NCBI RefSeq assembly: GCF_004323635.1
Contig: NZ_CP036515.1
Location: forward strand, 4,217,501-4,281,500
DNA: 64,000 nt
Direction: 5' to 3'
Source of the DNA: Lichenihabitans psoromatis
GTDB taxonomy: Bacteria; Pseudomonadota; Alphaproteobacteria; Rhizobiales; Beijerinckiaceae
This document shows positions 26,308 to 34,150 of this stretch, piece after piece. A model generated the notes under the pieces. It made no database searches. It worked only from the letters and a program-made list of their open reading frames with translations, and was not told the origin of the DNA. Made by a program: the position numbers and the translations under genes. Positions within the stretch are counted from its first letter, which is position 1, and each line of letters opens with the position of its first letter.

Positions 26308-28455
26308 TTAGTTCAGGGGTTTGTCGGGGCGGGTCGCACCACCGCCGGGAGCGGCCTGGGATGCGATGCCGAACACGGCTTCGTTCATGCTGCTCAGGAT
26401 GCGTTCGAGTTCCGCCTCGCCGCCGAAGACGGCGCGGGCGCGCTCGAAGCCGCCGTTCATTGACAGCGGCGGTGCATCGAAGCGCCAGCTATCGAACACA
26501 GTCAGTTCGGCGGCATTCGCCTTGATCTGCTCCTTTACTAGATGCAGCACGCGCAACTGGTCGGAGTTAAATACCTGACCGTTCAGCCAAGTCTCGAATA
26601 CGCCGCCGAGCGCTTCCACGCGGGCCTCGTCGACATCCATGAAGGCGTGGCCGGTTTCATCGATCGTAACCCATTCGCGCGTGGTCGGGTCGATCTCGTC
26701 GTGCACGTCGAGCGTCAGTAGTCGCCTCGCGGGCCCGGCCGGGGGCCTCCCTTCGCGCACGACAACTGCGTCGCCTTCGCCGGGCGTCTCGTCGTCGCCA
26801 TGGCGCAGGGTGACGCCAGTGAAGTCCCACATCGTGAAGCGGTCCTTGCCCGGCGCCAGGCGCGTGCCGCGACCGCGCATCTGCTGATAGAGGATCGAGC
26901 TATGGGTAAAGCGCGCCATCACCAGGTTGCGCACTTCCGGGCAGTCGAAGCCGGTGTCCAGCATATTCACGCTGACCAGGATATGCGGAAAATCCTCTTT
27001 CTTGAAGCGCTTGATCTTGGCCGGGCCGTCCACGCTGTCGTCCGGTCCCATGCCGGAGACGACGAAATCGGCGTAGCGCGTGGTGGGACTGGGTTTCTTG
27101 TCGGCGAACACGTCGTCGAACATGCGCGCCAGCGTCTCGGCGTGGCGTTTGGTGACGGCGAAGACGATGGTTTTGCCCCAATCGGGCGCGCGGCGAACGC
27201 CGTTCGGACCGGTGTAGCCGTTCTCCAGAACCTCTCGAAATTCACGCACCATGGCGCGGTTGCGCTCCGGGATGGTGAACTTCCGCTCCAAGGCCGATGG
27301 ATCGACGATAATCGGGTCTCGGTCGGCGAACAGCCGTTCCAACTCCGCGCGGGTCGGCGCATCGAGGGCGGCCCAATCGATGTCGCTGCGCGCGACCGAG
27401 AAGCCATCCGTCGCCGCCGTGCGCGCTGTCATGGCGCGGTAAATCTCGTAGGGAACGAGATGCCCGTCCGCGATGGCCTCGGACATTCTGTAGCTATAGG
27501 TCGGGCGGTTAACCTCGAAGAACCGCAACGTGTCGCGGATCGCGGCGCGGTCTTCGTCGTCTACTTCGGGCGCATCCTGCATGACGCAAGGCGTGGCGGT
27601 CAGGCCGACTTTGATGCCGTCAAAATGGTCGAGCGCGCGCCTCCATTGGCCGTAGATGCTGCGGTGGCATTCGTCGATCACGATCAAGTCGAAATAGCCG
27701 GACGAATATTTCTCGTATTCGTTCACCAGGGTTTGCAGCGTGACAATGGTGACGCGCTTTTCGTCTTGGAAGCGACGGCCAGTACGGGGTACCCGGTAGC
27801 AGGGAAGATGCGGTAGATGCTCCGCAAAAGTGTCCTCCGCCTGGATTGCGAGCGTGTTACGATCGACAACGAACAATGCGCGCGTCGCCCAATTCGCTTC
27901 GAACAGACGCTTCAGCAATGCCGCAGCCGTGCGGGTTTTGCCGGTGCCGGTCGCCATCTCGACCAGCATCTTGCGGCGCCCGTTGATGATCTCCCGGCAG
28001 ACAGCCTCGATGCACTCGCTCTGATGGAGCCGCCCGCCCCCGCCGGCAATGCGGCTGTCGATAGGCACATCGAGGGGGCTGCGGCGGATATCTCTCGCTG
28101 CCTTCCGGCGGGCGAGGTCGTCCTGACTGAATACAGTTTCGACTCTGCGGTAATGGGCGTCCTGGCCTTTGTCGCAGAACCAGATTTCCTCGCCGTTCGA
28201 GAGGAAGATGAAGGGCACGTCGAGAACATCGGCGTAACGCCGCCCCTGAGTTTCACCCCCGCTCAGACTGACGCTCGTGCTCTTGGCTTCAAGCACGGCG
28301 AGCGCACGGCCTTGGCGATCGAACAGCGCGTAGTCGGCTCTGCCACCGTCTTCGAGGAGATATTCGTAGCGGACACTGATGCCGTCGGTCGGATGCCAGT
28401 CAGTGTCTCTCAGCAGCTTGTCGATTTTGATCCGGGCAAAGGCTTCGTTCGTCAC
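26308..28455 (-). CDS. hsdR: Type I restriction-modification endonuclease/translocase subunit
   Basis: A 715-residue HsdR. It has an N-terminal nuclease domain with RADYALFD and VLEAKS (D..ExK) near residues 35-60, and superfamily 2 helicase motifs: MATGTGKT near 165, IDECHRS near 255, TATP near 282, and QMRGRGTR near 525. It is somewhat shorter than many HsdR proteins but all motifs are there. GTG 28455 is preferred: it begins VTNEAFARIKIDKLL, a family-like start, and GAGGG lies upstream. A GTG at 28593 would add 46 unconserved residues. It is divergent from the unknown gene at 28606. Confidence 0.93.
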   Translation of the reverse strand: MTNEAFARIKIDKLLRDTDWHPTDGISVRYEYLLEDGGRADYALFDRQGRALAVLEAKSTSVSLSGGETQGRRYADVLDVPFIFLSNGEEIWFCDKGQDAHYRRVETVFSQDDLARRKAARDIRRSPLDVPIDSRIAGGGGRLHQSECIEAVCREIINGRRKMLVEMATGTGKTRTAAALLKRLFEANWATRALFVVDRNTLAIQAEDTFAEHLPHLPCYRVPRTGRRFQDEKRVTIVTLQTLVNEYEKYSSGYFDLIVIDECHRSIYGQWRRALDHFDGIKVGLTATPCVMQDAPEVDDEDRAAIRDTLRFFEVNRPTYSYRMSEAIADGHLVPYEIYRAMTARTAATDGFSVARSDIDWAALDAPTRAELERLFADRDPIIVDPSALERKFTIPERNRAMVREFREVLENGYTGPNGVRRAPDWGKTIVFAVTKRHAETLARMFDDVFADKKPSPTTRYADFVVSGMGPDDSVDGPAKIKRFKKEDFPHILVSVNMLDTGFDCPEVRNLVMARFTHSSILYQQMRGRGTRLAPGKDRFTMWDFTGVTLRHGDDETPGEGDAVVVREGRPPAGPARRLLTLDVHDEIDPTTREWVTIDETGHAFMDVDEARVEALGGVFETWLNGQVFNSDQLRVLHLVKEQIKANAAELTVFDSWRFDAPPLSMNGGFERARAVFGGEAELERILSSMNEAVFGIASQAAPGGGATRPDKPLN

Positions 28456-28605
28456 TTCCTCGTCGCCCTCTGTGGTCGCCCTAACGGTGCGTGCATGAGC
28501 GCTGCTTTCGGCGACGCAGGAACCGATATCAACCAAATGGACGGCGCCGTAACCGCCTCCAGAGCTTAGACTTTCGCTCTGGTTCGAAATCACTAAGCTC
28601 GATGC

Positions 28606-29457
28606 GTGAACGAATACGAATCGCTCCTCTTCTCATTGGCATGGGTCGCCTTCCGCGAACAGTCCCTGCTTGATCAGCTTGAGCGGGCTCGGGCAGTTGG
28701 GGGTCAGGCCGCCGCGATTGCCCTGCTTGTCGAGGCCAGCCGCTATGCGTTTGGCGAGGTCGAGACAGGTCCGTGTCGTCGCGACCTTCGCCCCTACATT
28801 CACCGACTCGGCGGACCTGGCGATTCAGCGGAACGGCTGAGGCGTGACCTCGCCAACGGCCGTATCCGCTTTCGTTTTACAGATGGCTCAAAGACCGAAG
28901 TCACCTATCGGGAGATGTGGGAGACGTCAGCCGTGCATTGGGCAGGAAAAAGCCTAATGCTCGTCCAGCAGCCTCGGATGTTCCAAGCAGGTCCCTGGAC
29001 ACACCCGCGAGCCGACATTTTCGATCACGGCCATCTCGATCTCTTCCGCTATGAATGCCATGTCGGCGATGTACGTGATCGGTTCGACCCGCACTTCACG
29101 CTGCACAACTTTCAAGGTGTATGGCGTCCCGTCCAGCACAATGATCCTGAGCCTACCGACGGAGCGCCAACCTATCCGGTGGCGATGCAGAGCACGGAGG
29201 CAAGAGCCGTCCGCGTTCTCGTCGATCACCTCTCGGGCCTCGACGAAGGGGGCCGGGCGGCGTTCCGGCGGAGCGACGCGGCCGCTCTTCTGGCCACAGG
29301 GTTTGGCCTCACCTCTCGCGGCTTCGACCGTACATGGTCGCAGGCTCGGCAGCGGGTCGGGCTTCCATCGCGGGCCACGGCCGGCCGAAAGCGCGTGGCG
29401 ACCTCAAGACGCTCGATGCCAAAATCTCCACGCTCGTCACCGAAATCTCCACACTGA
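28606..29457 (+). CDS. Hypothetical protein, restriction-island cargo
   Basis: A 283-residue protein I cannot assign to a family. It is Arg/Asp/His-rich with few hydrophobic stretches and no signal peptide. Segments such as SLAWVAFREQSLLDQLERARA (likely helix), RFRFTDGSKTEVTYREMWE and FDPHFTLHNFQGVWRPV look like a folded soluble protein. The last 40 residues are Ser/Arg/Lys-rich and low-complexity. Start is GTG 28606. It is divergent from hsdR with about 150 bp between, so it may share regulation with the restriction operon. A modifier, anti-restriction or separate defence role is open. Confidence 0.65.
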   Translation: MNEYESLLFSLAWVAFREQSLLDQLERARAVGGQAAAIALLVEASRYAFGEVETGPCRRDLRPYIHRLGGPGDSAERLRRDLANGRIRFRFTDGSKTEVTYREMWETSAVHWAGKSLMLVQQPRMFQAGPWTHPRADIFDHGHLDLFRYECHVGDVRDRFDPHFTLHNFQGVWRPVQHNDPEPTDGAPTYPVAMQSTEARAVRVLVDHLSGLDEGGRAAFRRSDAAALLATGFGLTSRGFDRTWSQARQRVGLPSRATAGRKRVATSRRSMPKSPRSSPKSPH

Positions 29458-29528
29458 TTTCCGGCGGTGAACTGCCTCAATTTCGGGTCATTGCCGGGCG
29501 TCGCCCGGCTTAGACCGAGGATGAGCCG

Positions 29529-29753
29529 ATGGACACGCAACGCTTTTACCGCCGCGATGCCGCTGCTGACTACGTCAAGGGCCAGTGGGGACTACCCTGT
29601 TCCCGTGCTTGGCTCGCAAAGCTCGCTGTCGTCGGCGGCGGCCCGGTGTTCCGCAAGGCTGGCCGCTTCCCGCTCTACCTTCAGACCGACCTGGACGAGT
29701 GGGCGCGCTCGCGCATCGGCGAGCCTCGCAAGTCGACCTCGGTGCTGGCGTGA
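29529..29753 (+). CDS. AlpA-like helix-turn-helix protein
   Basis: A 74-residue DNA-binding protein of the AlpA/excisionase-like MerR-fold type: an N-terminal RRDAAADYVKGQWGLPCSRAWLAKLAVVGGGP followed by the wing FRKAGRFPLYLQTDLDEWARSRIG. ATG 29529 has GAGGA upstream. Such proteins often control excision or expression in integrative elements. It leads a three-gene cluster with an HTH/zinc protein and a broken recombinase. Confidence 0.82.
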   Translation: MDTQRFYRRDAAADYVKGQWGLPCSRAWLAKLAVVGGGPVFRKAGRFPLYLQTDLDEWARSRIGEPRKSTSVLA

Positions 29754-29762
29754 GCTGGCGGG

Positions 29763-30251
29763 ATGGGAACGCGCTATCCGAATCCGCGCTTGGTGAAGGC
29801 GCACCGTTCCTACGACGTCACCGAACTGAGCCGGCTCTTCAAATGCCATAAGAACACGATCTTAGCTTGGCGGAAGACCGGCCTCGACTCGGTGGACGAT
29901 CGCAAGCCGTTCCTTTTCGAGGGCATTGTGGTCCGGACGTTCCTGGAGAGGCGCCGCGTCAGTGCCAGGCGGCCTTGCGGGCCGCACGGCCTGTTCTGCG
30001 TGAGATGCCGTGAGGCGAAGGCGCCAGCCCTCGGCATGGTCGACTACATACCGGTCACCGAGACCACGGGCGACCTACGAGGCCTTTGTCCTACGTGCGA
30101 TGGGATAATGCACCGTCGCGCGAACATGTCGCGCCTCGTCGCCAATCCCGGCTCCTTGGACATCACGTTCGCGCCAGCACCGCCAACCCTAAGAGGGAGT
30201 GCACAACCCATCCTGAACTGTGATTTGCGCCAAATTGGAGGAACCCGATGA
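29763..30251 (+). CDS. HTH and zinc-ribbon protein
   Basis: A 162-residue protein. The N-terminal part is a helix-turn-helix (YDVTELSRLFKCHKNTILAWRKTGL) and the middle holds two CxxC pairs (FCVRC near residue 80 and CPTC near 109), likely a zinc ribbon. The start ATG 29763 lies 9 bp after the AlpA-like gene; its stop overlaps the recombinase start as ATGA. It is probably a DNA-binding partner of that recombinase, based on context. Confidence 0.75.
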   Translation: MGTRYPNPRLVKAHRSYDVTELSRLFKCHKNTILAWRKTGLDSVDDRKPFLFEGIVVRTFLERRRVSARRPCGPHGLFCVRCREAKAPALGMVDYIPVTETTGDLRGLCPTCDGIMHRRANMSRLVANPGSLDITFAPAPPTLRGSAQPILNCDLRQIGGTR

Positions 30252-31344
30252 GCACTGCACCCGCAAGGGCTCGAAATACGCGGATCAAGCGCGCCTATTT
30301 CATCTATCTCGGCGAGGCCAAACGCAACGGCGAACACACGATCGACGTTGCCGCCGCTGCGATCGCGCGTTTCGAGACGTACACGAAGGGACGGGACTTC
30401 GGCACTTTCCGGCAAGAACACGCGATCGGCTTCAAGCGCCACCTCGCCGAGCAACGCAGCGTGCGTACCTCGGAGAAGCTGACGAAAGCGACGCTCTACA
30501 CGACTCTGTCCGTACTGAAGGCCTTCTTTAGGTGGCTTGCCGGTCAGCAGGGATACAGGTCCAAGCTCAGCTATTCCGACGCTGACTTTTTCCACCTCTC
30601 TGCGGCCGATACCGCTATCGCGAAGGCGACTCGCGAAGGCCGTTCGCCGACTCTGGAGCAAGTGCACCACGTGCTTGCCTGGATGCCACATGAAACCGAT
30701 ATCGAGAAGCGTGACCGTGCGATCGTAGCCTTTGCCATCCTCACCGGCGCGCGTGACAACGCCATCGCCTCACTGAGCATGAAACACGTCGACCTCGCGA
30801 GGGACCGCATCGAGCAGGACGCCTGCGAGGTCCGAACCAAGTTCTCGAAAACAATGACGACGGACTTTTTTCCAGTCGGTGAAGAGCCGCGGCGCATCGT
30901 GACCGAGTGGATCACGTTTCTTTGCCGCGAACGGCTTTGGGGTCCTGAGGACGCTCTTTTCCCGAAGACGAAGGTAGCTCGTGGCGAGGCGGGTGGTTTC
31001 CGCGCCATCGGCTTGGACCGCAAGGGCTGGAGCAGCGCCGCCCCAATACGCGCTATCTTCCGGCGCGCATTTGAAGCGGCGGGCTTGCCCTATCATAATC
31101 CGCATTCCCTTCGCCGAACTCTCGCGACGCTTGGCGAACGGGTTGCACGACTCCAGAAACGTTCAAGGCGTGGTCCCAAAACCTGGGGCACGACCACGTC
31201 CTAACGACGTTCACCAGCTACGGCGCGGTGGACAGACACCGGCAGGCCGACATAATGCGGGACTTAGCTCAGCCCAAGACCTCGTCCCATGGCTTGGATT
31301 TGATGACCGATCTGAAAACCGTTCTGGCCCGCCACTCGGGCTAG
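30248..31344 (+). pseudogene. Tyrosine recombinase with a frameshift before its active-site end
   Basis: The first frame (30248-31204) has a SAM-like N-terminal domain and the catalytic Arg in TGARDNA and HSLRRTLATLGERVA. It then runs out of family-like sequence. From about 31150 the other frame continues with TPETFKAWSQNLGHDHV, TSYGAVDRHRQADIMRDL and ends at TAG 31344, supplying the missing catalytic His and the nucleophile Tyr. A 1-base loss around 31148-31150 explains the break. The unrepaired protein would lack the nucleophile and be inactive. Confidence 0.88.
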
Positions 31345-31369
31345 GCAGTTCGATCGAAACAGGACCAGT

Positions 31370-31389
31370 GTGCTACCCCGGTGCTACCC
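31370..31389. repeat. Double GTGCTACCC motif near the right island end
   Basis: An exact 20-bp match to 21176-21195. It lies about 42 bp inside the right att repeat, fitting an arm-type integrase site. Orientation is the same on the given strand. Confidence 0.6.
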
Positions 31390-31431
31390 CGAAACTTCGA
31401 GACCACGTCCGGCAAGTTCTAAATTGTTGAA

Positions 31432-31513
<82 letters not shown>

Positions 31514-31702
31514 AGGCAAATCGAGCCGCCAGCCGTTCCTAACGCATTGCGTCTGCGGCCGCAATCCCAACCCGAACACTAGGTCTCGGGCCCCTGCCCG
31601 ACCTCTTCAGCTTGATCGCCAAAATTCTTGACGGACGCGCCGCTCCGTTCCATGCCTGCGGCCCGTCGCACAAAGCGCGCTCAAAGCATTTCAAGGGCCA
31701 GA

Positions 31703-31948
31703 ATGGATCCGAATACCGCCGAAGCAAAACACCTCCTGTCGTTCATCGAACGCATCGAGCGGCTCGAGGAGGACAAGAAGCAGGTCGCGGAAGATATCAA
31801 GGATGTCTATGCCGAAGCCAAAGGCACCGGATATGACGTGAAGATCATCCGCAAGGTCGTCGCGATCCGCAAGCAGGACAAGGACAAGCGGCGCGAAGAA
31901 GAAGAGATCCTCGAGCTTTATCTCGCGGCACTCGGCATGGCCGGCTAA
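31703..31948 (+). CDS. gapR: GapR family nucleoid-associated protein (DUF2312)
   Basis: An 81-residue protein of the DUF2312 family, now known as GapR from Caulobacter, which clamps overtwisted DNA ahead of replication and transcription and stimulates topoisomerases. The sequence is nearly all helical: [31 protein letters not shown], then [35 protein letters not shown] 31703 follows AAGGG; longer in-frame starts lack support. It is just outside the island. Confidence 0.95.
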   Translation: MDPNTAEAKHLLSFIERIERLEEDKKQVAEDIKDVYAEAKGTGYDVKIIRKVVAIRKQDKDKRREEEEILELYLAALGMAG

Positions 31949-31971
31949 TCGACAATTCTATTGCATATCAA

Positions 31972-32001
31972 CCGATCGCCGGCCGACAGCCGAGCGATCG
32001 G
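31972..32001. terminator. Bidirectional hairpin between gapR and the DUF882 gene
   Basis: A stem of CCGATCGC-CGGC with GCCG-A-GCGATCGG (12 pairs, one bulged A) and a 5-base loop. It lies between convergent genes. No long T-run follows on either side. Confidence 0.6.
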
Positions 32002-32031
32002 GAGCTGCGTAGCCGCTCTCAACGAGCGTCG

Positions 32032-33795
32032 TCAGTCGACGTTCGAATTGCCGCTCCGGCTGAGTCCGCCCTGCTTGCCGACTGACCCGGAGAACCGGTC
32101 GGTCGGCAGTTCGGATGCGCGCGGCTGAAACGCACTCGGACGCGCCGTCGGCACCGGCACCAAGGTTTCGCTGTCGCTTCGTGCTGCTGCGCGGAGGGCC
32201 GGGACAACCGAGCCGAGCGAAGACCGCGTCGCCGTTCGGACCGTCGTGTCCGGCCGGGTCAAGCTCCTGAAGTTCGATCGATCCAGATGGGTCGACACCA
32301 TCGTCGGCGGCCGAGGCACGGGGATCGGCACAGACGGAGCGGCCACGCGGCCAGACGGACCGACGCGCCAGCCCTCTGACGACGGTTGCGCCGCATAACC
32401 AAGCACCGGCGATGTCTGGCGCTGAGATCCGTTCGGACCCTGCGTGATGACATCCGGCAGGCGCGCCACGCGAACATTGCCGATCAGCGACCCGATTGAA
32501 TCCTGCCGAACCGGAAGGCCAGACCGGATCGCGTCATGCGGCACGAGACTGGCCCGATCGGTCGGACGGGTCGGCGGGAGCGGTGCGCCCGGTCCAAGCG
32601 AGGCGAGTTCGACAGGGCGACGCGGCGGAAGCGGCGCGGTCGGAGCCTGGGTCGGGTCGGACGCGCCGACAGGCTGCCCCGGCGAGGGAAGATCGGCCAC
32701 TGCAGCCGGCTGCGGAGCGTCAAGCCCCTGGTGCTTGGCCCGCTCCTCCGCCATCATCGCATTCGCCAAGGTCTGCTGAGCGGCCGCCGGCGGCGGTGAC
32801 ATCTGTGCGGCAGGCGGAGCTTGCGCGACGGATGGCGCGGGCGCTGCCGGCTGGGGAGCGGGTTGCGACGGGAAGGCGACGCGGGGCGGCTGCGAGGCAA
32901 AGAAACTATGCGTGCCGCCATCGCGTGACGAATTGCCGTAATTCCCGACCTCGACAGACCCGGTCTGCGTGCGGTCGATGGAGGCGACCCGCTGGTTCTG
33001 CCGCGATGCGCGGATCCCGGCTTGCGCATTGTCGTCGTCTTCGTCGCTCCCGCCACCGCCGAACAGCCAGGCAAAGAAGCCCTTCGATTTCAGTTGGGTC
33101 GCGGTCGGATAATCCGCCCCGTCGCCACGCGCCTCGAGTTCGGCACGGGCTTCCTCGTAATGAGCGAGTGGCTGACCATTCGACGGAATATGGACCGTCT
33201 TCCCATCCGGGAACAGCCGGGCAAGCTGGTCATAACTCATACGCGGCCAATGACGCACGCCGCCGACATCGAGATGCACGAAGGGGGTGCCGGCCGTCGG
33301 ATAGAACCCGACGCCGCCGCGCTGCAGGCGCATGCCGAGTTCCCGAATGCGCGACATCGGCACGTCCATATAGTGCTGATCCATGGCGCGGCCGAGAATA
33401 TGTTGGGAATGTTCGGCCACGCTGCGCGAGCGGCGACGGAGCATCGCATTGGTCTGCGGAGACCGATACGCCGACATCACCTCGATCGGCTGCTGCGATC
33501 CCGATTCGCGATACACCTCCCAGATCGTATCGAACAGCCGGGGATCCATCTTGATGGTTTCGTTGTTGCGCCAATCGCGCAGAAACCAGTTCAGCTTGTC
33601 AAGCGTCGCCTGATCATACTGGCCGTTCACCATGAAGGTCGCAGTGATCGATTCATGCGAATGGGCATGGTAGAGCGAGATCGTCCTTGTATCACCGTTG
33701 GCGATGGCGGTCTGCGTCTCGCCGGGCGATAAGGCGACCAGCGCAGCCACCGCAAAGCCGACGACCCACCGCCAATGTGCCAGCGGCATGATCAT
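32032..33795 (-). CDS. DUF882 (peptidase M15-like) protein with long proline-rich tail
   Basis: A 587-residue exported protein. After a signal/anchor segment (HWRWVVGFAVAALVALSPG), the DUF882 domain at about residues 30-200 has DTRTISLYHAHSHESI, LNWFLRDWRNNE, VMSAYRSPQTNAMLRRRS, SQHILGRAMDQHYMDVP and FVHLDVGGVRHWPR, including the zinc-binding H/D/H set of M15 D,D-peptidases. Residues from about 250 on are disordered and Pro/Ala-rich. ATG 33795 gives the best signal peptide; an in-frame GTG at 33804 and an ATG at 33921 are alternatives. It is probably a cell-wall hydrolase. Confidence 0.88.
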   Translation of the reverse strand: MIMPLAHWRWVVGFAVAALVALSPGETQTAIANGDTRTISLYHAHSHESITATFMVNGQYDQATLDKLNWFLRDWRNNETIKMDPRLFDTIWEVYRESGSQQPIEVMSAYRSPQTNAMLRRRSRSVAEHSQHILGRAMDQHYMDVPMSRIRELGMRLQRGGVGFYPTAGTPFVHLDVGGVRHWPRMSYDQLARLFPDGKTVHIPSNGQPLAHYEEARAELEARGDGADYPTATQLKSKGFFAWLFGGGGSDEDDDNAQAGIRASRQNQRVASIDRTQTGSVEVGNYGNSSRDGGTHSFFASQPPRVAFPSQPAPQPAAPAPSVAQAPPAAQMSPPPAAAQQTLANAMMAEERAKHQGLDAPQPAAVADLPSPGQPVGASDPTQAPTAPLPPRRPVELASLGPGAPLPPTRPTDRASLVPHDAIRSGLPVRQDSIGSLIGNVRVARLPDVITQGPNGSQRQTSPVLGYAAQPSSEGWRVGPSGRVAAPSVPIPVPRPPTMVSTHLDRSNFRSLTRPDTTVRTATRSSLGSVVPALRAAARSDSETLVPVPTARPSAFQPRASELPTDRFSGSVGKQGGLSRSGNSNVD

Positions 33796-34150
33796 CGCGC
33801 TCACATGCGTTTGTTTCAATGCAAAGACCCGCTGGTGGAACTGAACCGCCGCGCCGAACTCAGAAAACCGGGCCTGTCGGACCGGATCACGCTCGTCGCC
33901 ATCGATAGGTTTCAAACACATCGGCCACAAAGTGCCCAATGTGCAACGTGCAAGATGGAACGCGAACTCTCACGAAAAAGCGTTAATGGATCCTAACCGC
34001 GATCCGCCGTCGCTTGCTCGAACACGCGCCACGCTTCCCCTTTAGCCCCAGTTCGCGGCGAAAAAAAGCGCAATTCTTTCTGACTCGCGAGAGCCGAACG
34101 GCGGGTCCAGGCCAGCGACCGTCTTCATCATCGCGCGTGACGTTGGGGCG
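33796..34150. other. Intergenic stretch, 355 bp, upstream of the DUF882 gene
   Basis: It should hold the promoter of the DUF882 gene. I see no RNA element or clear terminator. The first 145 bp could be the 5' part of the DUF882 gene if a more upstream start is used. Confidence 0.45.

Noticed and set aside
28456..28593. A 46-residue N-terminal extension of HsdR from GTG 28593
   Set aside because: The segment is low in resemblance to HsdR proteins and a better-supported GTG lies at 28455.
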